Assembly (NCBI RefSeq): GCF_030814995.1
Contig: NZ_JAUSVX010000002.1
Coordinates: 186,001 to 250,000, forward strand
Length of the DNA: 64,000 nt
Direction of reading: 5' to 3'
Origin: Labrys wisconsinensis
GTDB taxonomy: Bacteria > Pseudomonadota > Alphaproteobacteria > Rhizobiales > Labraceae
Shown: positions 15,792 through 24,391 of the stretch, piece after piece
How positions within the stretch are numbered: position 1 is the stretch's first letter
How the letters are laid out: each line of letters begins with the position of its first letter
Made by a program: the position numbers and the translations under genes
Notes under the pieces: generated by a model
Database searches by the model: none
Told to the model about the DNA's origin: nothing
Seen by the model: only the letters and a program-made list of their open reading frames with translations

Positions 15792-16517
15792 ATGACGATC
15801 GTCTCCCGCCGTTCGCTGCTGACCGGTGCCGCCGGCATCGCCCTCGCCGCCTGCCTCCCGTGGCGGCCGAGCCAGGCGCAGACCGCGTCAGGCCCGTTCA
15901 CCCTGCCGGCCCTCTCGTATGGCCCGGACGCGAACGAGCCATCGATCGACGCGATGACGATGACGATCCATCACGACCGGCATCACGCCGCCTATGTGAC
16001 GAACTTGAATGCGGCGCTGAAGGATCATGGCCAGCTCGCGGCATTGCCGCTGCCGGAATTGCTGGCAAAGCTCGCCGAGGTGCCCGACGGCATTCGCACC
16101 GCCGTCCGCAACAATGCCGGCGGACACGCCAATCACTCGATGTTCTGGACGCTCATGGGGGGCAAGGGCGGCTCCCCGACGGGAGACCTTGCGGCCGCGA
16201 TCGACCGGGATCTCGGCGGCATGGACAAGCTCAAGGCCGACTTCAACCGCGGCGGTCTGAGCGTGTTCGGCTCAGGCTGGGTCATGGTCACAGTGGACAA
16301 GGCGGGCAAGCTCGGCCTGACGACGCGTCCCAATCAGGATACGCCGCTGATGGAGGGTGGGCGTGTCCTGATGGCCAATGATGTCTGGGAACACGCCTAT
16401 TACCTCAAATACCAGAACCGCCGCGCCGACTACCTCACGGCCTGGTGGAACGTCCTGAACTGGGATTCGGTCGCGGCCCGTTATGCGGCGGCGAAGGCTG
16501 GCACTCTGGGCGTGTGA
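15792..16517 (+). CDS. Exported superoxide dismutase, Mn-type, with Tat signal
   Basis: A 241-residue Fe/Mn superoxide dismutase. It converts superoxide to oxygen and peroxide. The N-terminus MTIVSRRSLLTGAAGIALAA is a twin-arginine (SRRSLL) signal with a cleavage region near SQAQ (27-30), placing the enzyme in the periplasm with its metal already bound. Metal ligands are His60 (HHDRHHAAYV), His115 (HANHSMFW), Asp197 and His201 (DVWEHAYY). Gly in NNAGGHANH and Gln182 in NQDTPLM follow the manganese pattern. The domain itself has usual length. GAAGGAGCCC precedes the ATG. Confidence 0.92.
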   Translation: MTIVSRRSLLTGAAGIALAACLPWRPSQAQTASGPFTLPALSYGPDANEPSIDAMTMTIHHDRHHAAYVTNLNAALKDHGQLAALPLPELLAKLAEVPDGIRTAVRNNAGGHANHSMFWTLMGGKGGSPTGDLAAAIDRDLGGMDKLKADFNRGGLSVFGSGWVMVTVDKAGKLGLTTRPNQDTPLMEGGRVLMANDVWEHAYYLKYQNRRADYLTAWWNVLNWDSVAARYAAAKAGTLGV

Positions 16518-16610
16518 TCGCCAGGCCTGCCGGCGGTCGATGCCGGCCGCCCATGCGTGCCATGGAAACCCGGGAGTGGACTGCAGCATAATTTCCGCGG
16601 GGCCTCCGGG

Positions 16611-17522
16611 CTACGGGATGGCCTGCCCATCGAGCGCGGGCCGCTGGTCCTGGAGCTGGCGCCATAGGGTTTTTGCGACCGGTCCGTGCGAGCTTCGGCG
16701 AAGCCGGACCGCCGCCAGGCGATCCGTGCGGCCCGGCAGGTGCGGACCGGCGATGCCGATCAATCGGCCGTCCCGCAGCTCGTCTTCGATCAGCCATGCC
16801 GGCAGATGGCCCCAGGCCAGGCCGTGAAGGATCAGCTCCTTCTTCATCAGCTGGTCGGGCACGGAACATTGGTGCGCGCCTTCGACGAGGAAGAAGCTCT
16901 CGGATGACGGCCGCCGCGCCGTATCGCGGATCACGCACTGCGTGAAGGGCCGCATCTGTTCCGGCGTGATATCGCTCGAAGGCCTGAACGGCAGAAAGCC
17001 GGGCGCGACCACCGGCGCCAGGGCCACATCATGGAGCTCGATCCGGTCCAGACGCGGATCCGACGGCTCCGCGCGATGAAACACAAGGTCGGCCTCGCCG
17101 TCGACGAGGCGCTCGAGCGGGCCGCCGACGGCCTCGTATTCCAGGTGCAGGCGCGTCCCGGCATGGTCGGCGAAGAACGTGCTGAGCCATTGCAGGATCG
17201 GCGGCCGCGGGCAGAGATCGCCGATGACGACGCGCAAGACCGTCTCCTCGCCGCTGGCGAGCTGGTCGGCATAGGCCTGCAGATGGTCGAGCTCGCCGAG
17301 CGCCAGCCGCGCCCGCGTGTGAAACATGCGGCCGGCATCCGTCAGGCCCACGCGGTAGCCGCTGCGGTCGAGCAGGGTGAGGCCGAGCTGCTGCTCGAGG
17401 CGCGCGACCGCGGCGAACACCGACGGGTGCGACCGGTTCAGGGCCGTTCCCGCGGCCTGGAAGCTGCCCTCGGTCACCACGGCATGGAAGCAGCTGAGAT
17501 CGTGGAGCTTGATCCGTTCCAT
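16611..17522 (-). CDS. LysR-family transcriptional regulator
   Basis: A 303-residue LysR regulator with the HTH at about residues 5-60 (LHDLSCFHAVVTEGSFQAAG, HPSVFAAVARLEQQLGLTLL) and a substrate-binding domain with LRVVIGDLCPRPPI. It is divergent from the PcaD-like hydrolase gene with a 116-base gap, so that gene is its likely target; the gap contains an A/T-rich run around 17552-17570. The effector is unknown, possibly a compound made or consumed by the hydrolase. Confidence 0.9.
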   Translation of the reverse strand: MERIKLHDLSCFHAVVTEGSFQAAGTALNRSHPSVFAAVARLEQQLGLTLLDRSGYRVGLTDAGRMFHTRARLALGELDHLQAYADQLASGEETVLRVVIGDLCPRPPILQWLSTFFADHAGTRLHLEYEAVGGPLERLVDGEADLVFHRAEPSDPRLDRIELHDVALAPVVAPGFLPFRPSSDITPEQMRPFTQCVIRDTARRPSSESFFLVEGAHQCSVPDQLMKKELILHGLAWGHLPAWLIEDELRDGRLIGIAGPHLPGRTDRLAAVRLRRSSHGPVAKTLWRQLQDQRPALDGQAIP

Positions 17523-17638
17523 TGTCCAAAAAACCGACAGAGATTGGCCGATCTTAGTAATTTTTTCCGCGACGGGCGAGTCCTAGCCTGCGTTGGAACC
17601 GGAGCCGGGCGGCTTCACCGACGGAAGGACGCAAAGCG

Positions 17639-18436
17639 ATGAGCGAGACCCACCATTTCACCACGGGCGACGGCTGCCGGATCGCCTACCGCATCGACGG
17701 CCCGGAGGATGGGCCGGTGCTCGCGCTCTCCAACTCGATCGCGACGAGCCTGCACATGTGGGACCGGTCCGTGCCGGAGCTCGGCCGGTCCTTCCGGCTT
17801 CTGCGCTACGATCTGCGCGGCCATGGGGCGTCGGACGCGCCGATGGGCGCCTATTCGCTCGACCGGCTCGGCCGCGACGTGGTTGAGTTGCTCGATTTTC
17901 TCGACATCCGCCGGGCGCATTTTCTCGGCCTGTCGCTGGGCGGGTTCGTCGGGCAATGGCTGGGCATCCATGCGCCCGATCGCATCGAGCGCCTCATCCT
18001 GTCCAACACCGCGTCCTGGCTCGCCTCCGAGCTGCCGTTCGACGAGCAGATCCGCACGGTGCTGGCGGCCACGGACATGAAGGCCATCGCCGACGGCTTC
18101 ATGCGCAACTGGTTTCCGGCCGCGATGCTGGCCGCGCCGAACCCGATCGTCGACGAATTCCGCGCCATGGTGCTGACCACCCCGCCGCACGGGCTCGCCG
18201 GATGCTACGCCGCCCTGCGGGACGTGGATCTGCGCCGGACCATCGCGCTGATCACGGCGCCGACCCTGGTCATCGGCGGCGAGGACGATACCGTGACGCG
18301 AGCCAGCCACAGCAAGGCGATCGCCGCCACGATCCCGAAGGCGGAGCTGGTCCTCCTTCCCGGCGTGCACATCCTGAATGTCGAGCAGCCGGACCGGTTC
18401 GTGGGGGCCGTCACGAGCTTCCTCCGATCCGCGTGA
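17639..18436 (+). CDS. 3-oxoadipate enol-lactonase-like alpha/beta hydrolase
   Basis: A 265-residue alpha/beta hydrolase matching PcaD/CatD-type 3-oxoadipate enol-lactonases: GCRIAYRIDGPEDGPVLALS, SNSIATSLHMWD, RYDLRGHGASDAP, nucleophile elbow GLSLGG with Ser99, acid in GGEDD and catalytic histidine in PGVHILNVEQP. PcaD hydrolyses the enol-lactone to 3-oxoadipate in the beta-ketoadipate pathway. No other pca gene is in the window, so the true substrate may be another lactone or ester. A weak GGAAGGACGC ribosome site precedes the ATG. Controlled probably by the divergent LysR. Confidence 0.78.
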   Translation: MSETHHFTTGDGCRIAYRIDGPEDGPVLALSNSIATSLHMWDRSVPELGRSFRLLRYDLRGHGASDAPMGAYSLDRLGRDVVELLDFLDIRRAHFLGLSLGGFVGQWLGIHAPDRIERLILSNTASWLASELPFDEQIRTVLAATDMKAIADGFMRNWFPAAMLAAPNPIVDEFRAMVLTTPPHGLAGCYAALRDVDLRRTIALITAPTLVIGGEDDTVTRASHSKAIAATIPKAELVLLPGVHILNVEQPDRFVGAVTSFLRSA

Positions 18437-18760
18437 AGCCGGTGGCGAGAGGGCGAAGCGGGATGGCGACGCGGCCGAGCCCGCGCGGCGCCTGAGCGTG
18501 GTCCGCTTCGCACCGCTCGATGACCGGGGGTGATGGGATGACGGTCGTGGCCCGCCTTGTCGGTGGGGCCGTACTGCATGACGGGGGAGTGGAACAGGTG
18601 CACGGAGGCGGGGGCCTGCCCGGTGTCCATTCCGGTCGGCCCCGGCCAATCCGGCGATTCTCGAAAGCGGACGCTATCCAATTGTCGGGCGTTCAGCGAC
18701 GATGGCGGAAACCGCGCCTCCATCCGGATGAGCGCGGAAGACGGACGGGAGGGTTCCAGC
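18437..18760. other. 324-base stretch without a recognised gene
   Basis: The region lies between the PcaD-like gene and the secreted protein at 18761. Reading frames run through it in several registers but none resembles a protein or has a good ribosome site. It presumably contains the promoter for the secreted protein; no repeat or RNA structure was recognised. Confidence 0.4.
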
Positions 18761-19285
18761 ATGCGTCTTCTCACCCTGGCGGCGCTCCTGGCTGCGTTCG
18801 GCATCGGCGAGGCTTCGGCCGAAGACAATGGCGGCAGGCTCTTCCAGATGTTCCAGAAGACCTGCGCCGGCAAGCCGGTCTCCGCCGAGGCGCTGGATGC
18901 GCGGGCGCGCGGCCTCGGCTATGTCCATCCGGACGGGCCCGTCGCGCCGGAAGACCCGACGCGGGACCCCGACGACATCCATTTCTGGAAGCTCCCCGAG
19001 CAGGGCTCGAACTTCGCCATCGATGCCTACTTCACCGGGCGCCGGGCCAAGTATCAGGTTGTCTGCGGGATGCATGCCGATACTGTCGACGTCGCCGCCT
19101 TCGTCGAGACCCTCCGGCGCGAGACGACATTGCCGGAACCGCAGACAAAGTCGGATCCGGAGACGGGCAGGGTGAGTTATGCTTGGACGGTGGAGGCGGG
19201 CGGCGGGAAGGACGTGCTGGACGTCGCGGCGTACAGGAATGGCAGGGTGAGCATCACGTTCACCTATGATGTGATCGTAAGGTAG
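18761..19285 (+). CDS. Secreted protein of unknown function
   Basis: A 174-residue protein with a Sec signal peptide (MRLLTLAALLAAFGIGEASA, cleavage after about residue 20). The mature part has two cysteines (FQKTCAGKP and QVVCGMH), which may form a disulfide in the periplasm, and a C-terminal beta-rich end (GRVSITFTYDVIV). No family was recognised. GGGAGGG stands eight bases before the ATG at 18761; the frame's open extension to 18557 has no support. It is followed by two further exported proteins on the same strand. Confidence 0.65.
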   Translation: MRLLTLAALLAAFGIGEASAEDNGGRLFQMFQKTCAGKPVSAEALDARARGLGYVHPDGPVAPEDPTRDPDDIHFWKLPEQGSNFAIDAYFTGRRAKYQVVCGMHADTVDVAAFVETLRRETTLPEPQTKSDPETGRVSYAWTVEAGGGKDVLDVAAYRNGRVSITFTYDVIVR

Positions 19286-19456
19286 GGCTGCGCCCAAAAT
19301 CTAGAGTTTGACCCTCTCTGGGGGAGTCTCGTGTTCCGCCGGATGCTGCCTGCCGACGCCGCCCGGGATACCAGCGGATCCCAGCCATGCCTTGGACCGC
19401 GACATGACCTCCGTCTCCTTCCCACGGCCTTTCCGCACGGAGCCCCGGGCGACGCC

Positions 19457-21577
19457 ATGACCCCATCCTTCCCCACCCGCCTACTCGCCGCGCTCCCCGT
19501 CGCCCTGCTCCTCGCCCTAGCCGGCCAGCACCCAGCCCGGGCGAGCGGCGACTTCACCTGCTCGCCATCCTGGACCCTGGCCCACGATACCTTCAGCGCG
19601 TGCGGCAACATGGCGATGCTCGCGCCGGGCAACGACACCCGCGTCAACCTCGTGCTGCTGCTGGCGGACCTGCATCCGCGCCCGAAGGCGGCGCTCGTGG
19701 CGCCGGCGGGGGCCGGGGAGGGCGGCGGCGATGATCCGCTGTTCGACTGGCCGAGCCTGAAGGCACGCCTGTTTTCCGGTCCCGGCGAATCCTTCGACGG
19801 CGGTTATGCCTCGGGCGAGGGCTCCCGGTGCCGCAGCAACGAGGCCGGCACGGAGGGGTTCGAGGCTGTCATCAACGCCGCGCCGGTGCCGGAGGCGGAG
19901 CGGGCCGCCCTGATCGCCGCGCGCAAGGGGCTGGCGCCGACCTGCGCGGACGGCAGCGCAGGGTTGCCCGACGGCATTGCGGATCAGGTCCGGTCGGCGC
20001 CGGGCAAGGCGTTCCTCGCCTATCTCCAGGGTGCGCAGGCCTTCTATGCCGGCAATTTCGCCGATGCATCGGCGCGCTTCGCCGCGCTCGGCACGGCGGA
20101 TGTGCCCTGGCTGAAGGAGACTGGCCGCTACATGCTCGGGCGGGTCGAGGTGAACCGGGTGCAGGTCGGCGCCTTCGACGATTACGGCTATCCCAAGGGC
20201 GCCGACGCGATCGCGCCGGCGCTGGTCGCCGAGGCGGAAACGGCGCTCGGCGCCTATTTGCAGGCCTATCCGCAGGGCGCCTATATCAGATCGGCGCGGG
20301 GCCTGCTGCGCCGTGTCGATTGGCTGGGCGGGCGGAGGGACAAGCTCGCGGCCGAGTATGCGGCGCTGTTCGCCCTGGATGCGCCGGCCCGCGGGCTCGA
20401 CGACGGGGTATTGGCCGACGAGATCGACAACAAGCTGCTGCCCAGCCTCAAGGCTGCGGACACGAGCGATCCGATCCTCCTGGCGGTGATGGATCTCGCC
20501 CGGATGCGGGCGCCGGCGAAGAGCGGGAAGGACACGCGGATCACGCCGGCCGAGCTCGAGGCGCAGCGCCCGGCCTTCTCGGGCAATCCGGCGCTGTTCG
20601 AGGAGTTGCTCGCCCTCCACGCCTTCTATGTGCAGAAGCAGCCCAGGGCCGTGCTGGGCCTGATCCCGGATGCGGCCCGGCAGGCCTCGTTCGGGCCCCT
20701 GCAGTTCAGCCGGCAGATGCTGCGCGGCATGGCGCTGGAGGCGCTTGCCGACCGCAACGCCCGCGGCTTCTGGGCGGACATGCTGACGGGCGCGACCGGA
20801 CCGTTCCAGCGCCCGGCTCTGGAGCTGGCGATCGCCCTGCACGAGGAGCGCGCCGGCGCGCTGGACAAGGTGTTCGCGGCGGGATCGCCGGTGCGCAACG
20901 CGGCGATCCGCGCCATCCTGCTCGCCAATGTGGCGGATGCCGCCCTGCTGCGGCAGCAGGCGAAGGCCGCCGACGCGCCGCAGCACGAACGCGACCTCGC
21001 CCTCTTCACCCTGCTCTACAAGGAGGCGACGCGCGGCTCCCACGCCGACTTCGCCCAGGATCTGGCGCTGGTGCCGGCGGATGCGGCCGCGCAGCCCACC
21101 GACGGCAATTTCGGCAGCCTGACGGGCGACGTGGCGGTCGGCGTGTTCTCGAAACCCGACGTCGTCGGGGATTATGACTGCCCGGCGTTCAGGGAGATTC
21201 AGGCGCGGCTGGCGCGCGCGCCGCAGGACGCCAAGGCGCGGCTGTGCCTGGCGGATTTCATGCGCGTCGGCGGTTATGACGGCCTGTTCCTCGACACGCA
21301 GCCGCCGAAGACCGAGCTCGGCGGCACTCCGTCGGATTTTCCCGGCAAGCCCTATGCGCGGCTGGAGACCTACAGGGCGATCATCGCCGATCCGAAGGCG
21401 GCGGCGGCCGACAAGGCCTATGCGCTCTATCGCGCGGTCAGGTGCTATGCGCCCGCCGGCAACAATGCCTGCGGCGGCGCCGGCGCTGCACGCAGCGAGC
21501 GTGCGGCCTGGTTCCGCCGGCTGAAGCAGGACTATCCCGCGTCCCCCTGGGCCAAGGACCTGACCTATTACTGGTAG
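19457..21577 (+). CDS. Large periplasmic alpha-helical repeat protein (TPR-like), unknown function
   Basis: A 706-residue protein. The signal peptide MTPSFPTRLLAALPVALLLA ends near ARASG (about residue 30). The mature N-terminus has a cysteine pair (FTCSPSWTLAHDTFSACGN). The middle shows helix-turn-helix alanine-rich repeats of the tetratricopeptide kind (AFLAYLQGAQAFYAGNFADA then SARFAALGTADVPWLKETGR, and similar). The end has cysteine pairs (RCYAPAGNNACGG). The repeats resemble outer-membrane-assembly or peptidoglycan-associated scaffold proteins, but no named family is assigned. The ATG at 19457 gives the signal peptide directly. A 28-base gap to the DUF3142 gene suggests co-transcription. 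Confidence 0.75.
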   Translation: MTPSFPTRLLAALPVALLLALAGQHPARASGDFTCSPSWTLAHDTFSACGNMAMLAPGNDTRVNLVLLLADLHPRPKAALVAPAGAGEGGGDDPLFDWPSLKARLFSGPGESFDGGYASGEGSRCRSNEAGTEGFEAVINAAPVPEAERAALIAARKGLAPTCADGSAGLPDGIADQVRSAPGKAFLAYLQGAQAFYAGNFADASARFAALGTADVPWLKETGRYMLGRVEVNRVQVGAFDDYGYPKGADAIAPALVAEAETALGAYLQAYPQGAYIRSARGLLRRVDWLGGRRDKLAAEYAALFALDAPARGLDDGVLADEIDNKLLPSLKAADTSDPILLAVMDLARMRAPAKSGKDTRITPAELEAQRPAFSGNPALFEELLALHAFYVQKQPRAVLGLIPDAARQASFGPLQFSRQMLRGMALEALADRNARGFWADMLTGATGPFQRPALELAIALHEERAGALDKVFAAGSPVRNAAIRAILLANVADAALLRQQAKAADAPQHERDLALFTLLYKEATRGSHADFAQDLALVPADAAAQPTDGNFGSLTGDVAVGVFSKPDVVGDYDCPAFREIQARLARAPQDAKARLCLADFMRVGGYDGLFLDTQPPKTELGGTPSDFPGKPYARLETYRAIIADPKAAAADKAYALYRAVRCYAPAGNNACGGAGAARSERAAWFRRLKQDYPASPWAKDLTYYW

Positions 21578-21605
21578 GCGGCCCGTCCGGGCTTGCGGCC
21601 GGGCG

Positions 21606-22325
21606 ATGCGGCTCGCCGGGCCGATCGTCGCTGCGCTGATGGCGGTCCCTGCAGCGAGTCCGGCCGCGGCCGAGGACATGGTCGATGCCGGCCGCTACGA
21701 CGCCTTCTGGCTGTGGGCCGGCGTCAGGCCGCAGCCGGTGCTGGCGCAGGCGCGCCGCCTCTATCTCCTGCAGAGCGAGGTCGCGGCCGGCGATCCCGTC
21801 CGCCTCGTGGCGCAGCGGCCGGCCATCCCGCGGGTGCGCGGGTCGGAGCTGTGGATGGTGGTGCGCGTCGGCACGCTGCGCTGGCCGCCCGAGGTCTATG
21901 GCCAGGTCCTGGCCCAGCTGGCGCGCTGGCGCGCGGCCGGCAACCAAGTCGCCGGCCTGCAGATCGATTTCGACGCCCGCACGCGCCACCTGCAGGACTA
22001 TGCGCAGTTCCTCGCGGATCTGCGGCGTCGCCTGCCGGCGGACTGCCGGCTCGGCGTCACCGGCCTGCTCGACTGGAGCGCCAACGGCGATCCGGCGGGC
22101 CTGGCCGCGCTGGCCGGCGTCGTCGACGAGGTGGTGCTGCAGATCTACCAGGGGCGCCGGGTCATCCCGGGCTATGCGGCCTATCTCGCCAGGCTGGACC
22201 GGCTGCAGATCCCGTTCCGCATCGGCCTCCTGCAGGGCGGCGAATGGCAGATGCCGCCCGAGCTGGCGACGAACCCGTGGTTCCGCGGCTTCGTCGTGTT
22301 CCTGCTCAACCCGCCGAGCGGGTGA
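21606..22325 (+). CDS. DUF3142 domain protein, exported
   Basis: A 239-residue protein with a signal peptide (MRLAGPIVAALMAVPAASPA, cleavage near AAA-ED) and one DUF3142 domain: YDAFWLWAGVRPQPVLAQAR, then LYLLQSEV, GLQIDFDARTRHLQDYAQFL, GVTGLLDWSA and VVLQIYQGR. The domain has the layout of a TIM-barrel glycosidase-like fold, with an acidic pair in QIDFD that could be catalytic; no activity is established. Translated 28 bases after the large helical protein, so the two probably work together in the cell envelope. Confidence 0.8.
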   Translation: MRLAGPIVAALMAVPAASPAAAEDMVDAGRYDAFWLWAGVRPQPVLAQARRLYLLQSEVAAGDPVRLVAQRPAIPRVRGSELWMVVRVGTLRWPPEVYGQVLAQLARWRAAGNQVAGLQIDFDARTRHLQDYAQFLADLRRRLPADCRLGVTGLLDWSANGDPAGLAALAGVVDEVVLQIYQGRRVIPGYAAYLARLDRLQIPFRIGLLQGGEWQMPPELATNPWFRGFVVFLLNPPSG

Positions 22326-22365
22326 GTCCGGCGCCGGTGGAGCCGACCCGGCCGGTTGTGGGGCG

Positions 22366-23151
22366 TCAGGAGCCGGCGCCGGCCGAGGCGAGGTCGATCA
22401 GGCGTTGCGCATTCAGGCTGAAGATCTGTTCGCGGTCCGGAGCCGAGATCGCCGCCGCTTCGATGGACGCGATCACCCGGCGCGGCTCGAAGTAGGGCGC
22501 ATCGCTGCCGAAGACGATACGGTCCGCGCCGACCTCCCGCACGAAGAATTCCGTCGTCCGGGGATCGTCCTGATAGGCGAGGTCGAGGGTGAGATTGCCG
22601 TTGGCCCGCACGGCGCCGACGCATTGCGCACGCTGCTCCTCGGTGAAGACGGGGTGGCCCGCGATGAAGAGAAGGTGCGGGAAGTCCTGCGCGACGCGGC
22701 CGATCGCGCGCGGGTCGGAGCGGGCGTCGGTCGTGGCGTGCAGCAGCACCAGCGCCGGCTCGTTGCCGAGCGCCTTCAGGAGATCGGCGAACACGGGCGA
22801 GTCCAGGCCGAATCCTTCGAACGTGGCATGGAACACCAGCCCTCTCAGCCCGATGTCGAGAGCGCGGCGCACCTCGCCGAGGCCGGCCCGGCCGTGACGG
22901 ACCTCGACGCTGGCGAGCCCCAGCGGGAAGCGCGCGGGATGGCGACGCACGGCCTCGGCGATCACGTCATTGGCGCGCCGCGTATCCGCCAGGCCCTCGG
23001 CCTGGATGCCGCCGGCCGCGACCGAGATGATCGCCCGGTCGATGCCTGCCCCGTCCATCGCGGCGAGCCATGTCTCCACATCCTGGCCGATGCCGTTGGC
23101 GACCGTGCGGCCGATATGGCAATGCGCGTCGATGATGCGGCGTGCCGTCAT
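22366..23151 (-). CDS. Amidohydrolase family protein (TIM-barrel)
   Basis: A 261-residue amidohydrolase_2-type protein. Metal-site motifs are visible: IIDAHCHIGR at residues 6-15, LVLLHATTD, FIAGHPVF and FGSDAPYFEP with the catalytic aspartate. Members hydrolyse or decarboxylate cyclic acids or lactones. ATG at 23151 overlaps the stop of the preceding dehydrogenase gene by four bases, so the two are translationally coupled and lie in one operon, probably for sugar or polyol lactone breakdown. It is convergent with the DUF3142 gene. Confidence 0.85.
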   Translation of the reverse strand: MTARRIIDAHCHIGRTVANGIGQDVETWLAAMDGAGIDRAIISVAAGGIQAEGLADTRRANDVIAEAVRRHPARFPLGLASVEVRHGRAGLGEVRRALDIGLRGLVFHATFEGFGLDSPVFADLLKALGNEPALVLLHATTDARSDPRAIGRVAQDFPHLLFIAGHPVFTEEQRAQCVGAVRANGNLTLDLAYQDDPRTTEFFVREVGADRIVFGSDAPYFEPRRVIASIEAAAISAPDREQIFSLNAQRLIDLASAGAGS

Positions 23152-24242
23152 GACCGCGCCTCCTCGATCGAGAGCTTGCGTCCGGCCTTGCCCGACTTGT
23201 AGGCCGCATCGAGGATGAGCTGCGTGGCGAGGCCGAAGCGGCCGTCGCTTCGCACCGGCGTGTCGTTCAGGCACGCGTCGACGAAGTGCTGATGCTCGGG
23301 CACCCAGGGGCTCTCCTCGCCATTGATGTGCATGGAGAACTCGCGGTGGTCCGGCGGTATCACCGGCAGCTTCGGCGACACCCAGCCGTTCGACAGCAGC
23401 GGATCGAGCGCCTGGCCTTCGCTCGTGAAGACGCGGAAGGTCGGCCGGGCCGCCGCGTCCCACTGGATCGTGCCCTTCGTGCCGAACACGGCCCAGCAAT
23501 CCTTGAAGGCCGATGTCGCGCCGCCGGGCTCCTGCAGGCGGTTCGAGCCGGAGATCTCGAGGATCGCCTTGTCGGTCCGGATGAGGATGACGGCGGTGTC
23601 CTCGACCTTGATGTCGGCCGTCAGCGCCCCGTATTCGGCATAGACGCTCTCGATCCTCGGATTGCCGAGCAGGTAGAGCGCGTTCGAGACGTGGTGGACG
23701 TTGCCGTCGAGGATGACGCCGCCGCCGGCGAGCTCGGGGTCGAAGCGCCAGCCCGCCGTCACGTCGGGCGTGTGCCAGGCCATCATCGCCTTGAACAGGA
23801 ACGGCTCGCCGATGAGGCCGGCCTCGATGATCTGCCGCGCCCGCTCGACCGGTGGCAGGAACAGCTCGAAGAAGGAGACCATCAGCTTCAGCCCGGTCTT
23901 CTCGGCGAGCGCGAGGGCCGCCTCGGCCTCCTCGATCGACGCCGTCATCGGCTTCTGGACGAGCACGTGCTTGCCGGCCTCCAGCGCCTTCCGGATGAGC
24001 GCGCCGTGCGACTTGGAGGAGGTGGCGATGACGACGGCGTCCACGTCCTTGCGCGCCAGCACGGCGTCGAGATCGGTCGAATGGCTCTCGAACCCGAAAC
24101 GGGTCTTGAAGCGCAGGGCAGCCTCCTCGTCGATGTCGACGCTCGCCAGGAGGCGGGCATTCGGCACCCTCGACAGCGCGAAGGCATGGCTGCGCGCGAT
24201 GCCGCCGCAGCCGACCAGGATGACGCCCAGGGAGTGAGGCAT
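23148..24242 (-). CDS. Gfo/Idh/MocA-family NAD(P)-dependent dehydrogenase
   Basis: A 364-residue dehydrogenase. The N-terminal Rossmann fold begins LGVILVGCGGIARSHAFALS (GxGGIA cofactor loop), then VVIATSSKSHGALIRKALEA and the catalytic-lysine motif VLVQKPMTASIEEAE. The C-terminal domain (ELAGGGVILDGNVHHVSNAL) carries the H-x-x-H region used in catalysis. It oxidises a sugar or cyclitol. AAAGGA precedes the ATG at 24242. First gene of the leftward operon, divergent from a second Gfo/Idh/MocA gene and the ABC transporter, so the whole group is one divergon. Confidence 0.9.
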   Translation of the reverse strand: MPHSLGVILVGCGGIARSHAFALSRVPNARLLASVDIDEEAALRFKTRFGFESHSTDLDAVLARKDVDAVVIATSSKSHGALIRKALEAGKHVLVQKPMTASIEEAEAALALAEKTGLKLMVSFFELFLPPVERARQIIEAGLIGEPFLFKAMMAWHTPDVTAGWRFDPELAGGGVILDGNVHHVSNALYLLGNPRIESVYAEYGALTADIKVEDTAVILIRTDKAILEISGSNRLQEPGGATSAFKDCWAVFGTKGTIQWDAAARPTFRVFTSEGQALDPLLSNGWVSPKLPVIPPDHREFSMHINGEESPWVPEHQHFVDACLNDTPVRSDGRFGLATQLILDAAYKSGKAGRKLSIEEARS

Positions 24243-24356
24243 GTCGCGTCCTTTCGATCGTGTTCGGGAGAAGGGCGCGTGTCGATCCGACAGGGACAGC
24301 GCCATGAGAGAATGACAGAATGTAAGCACAAATGCTGCTGGACCGTCAAGCGGCGG

Positions 24357-24391
24357 CTTGACTTTGTTAGAACATACTATACATCGAACTT
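24357..24391 (+). promoter_or_regulatory. A/T-rich promoter region of the sugar uptake operon
   Basis: TTGACT (24358-24363) and TATACA (24378-24383) resemble -35 and -10 boxes, though the 14-base spacing is short. The imperfect dyad around TGTTAG...CTATACA overlaps them and is a candidate binding site for the GntR-type regulator at 28693. The start codon follows eight bases later, which leaves almost no leader. Confidence 0.3.

Noticed and set aside
19517-21679. A 720-codon minus-strand frame opposite the periplasmic helical protein
   Set aside because: Antisense shadow: arginine- and leucine-rich without motifs, whereas the plus frame has a signal peptide and repeats.
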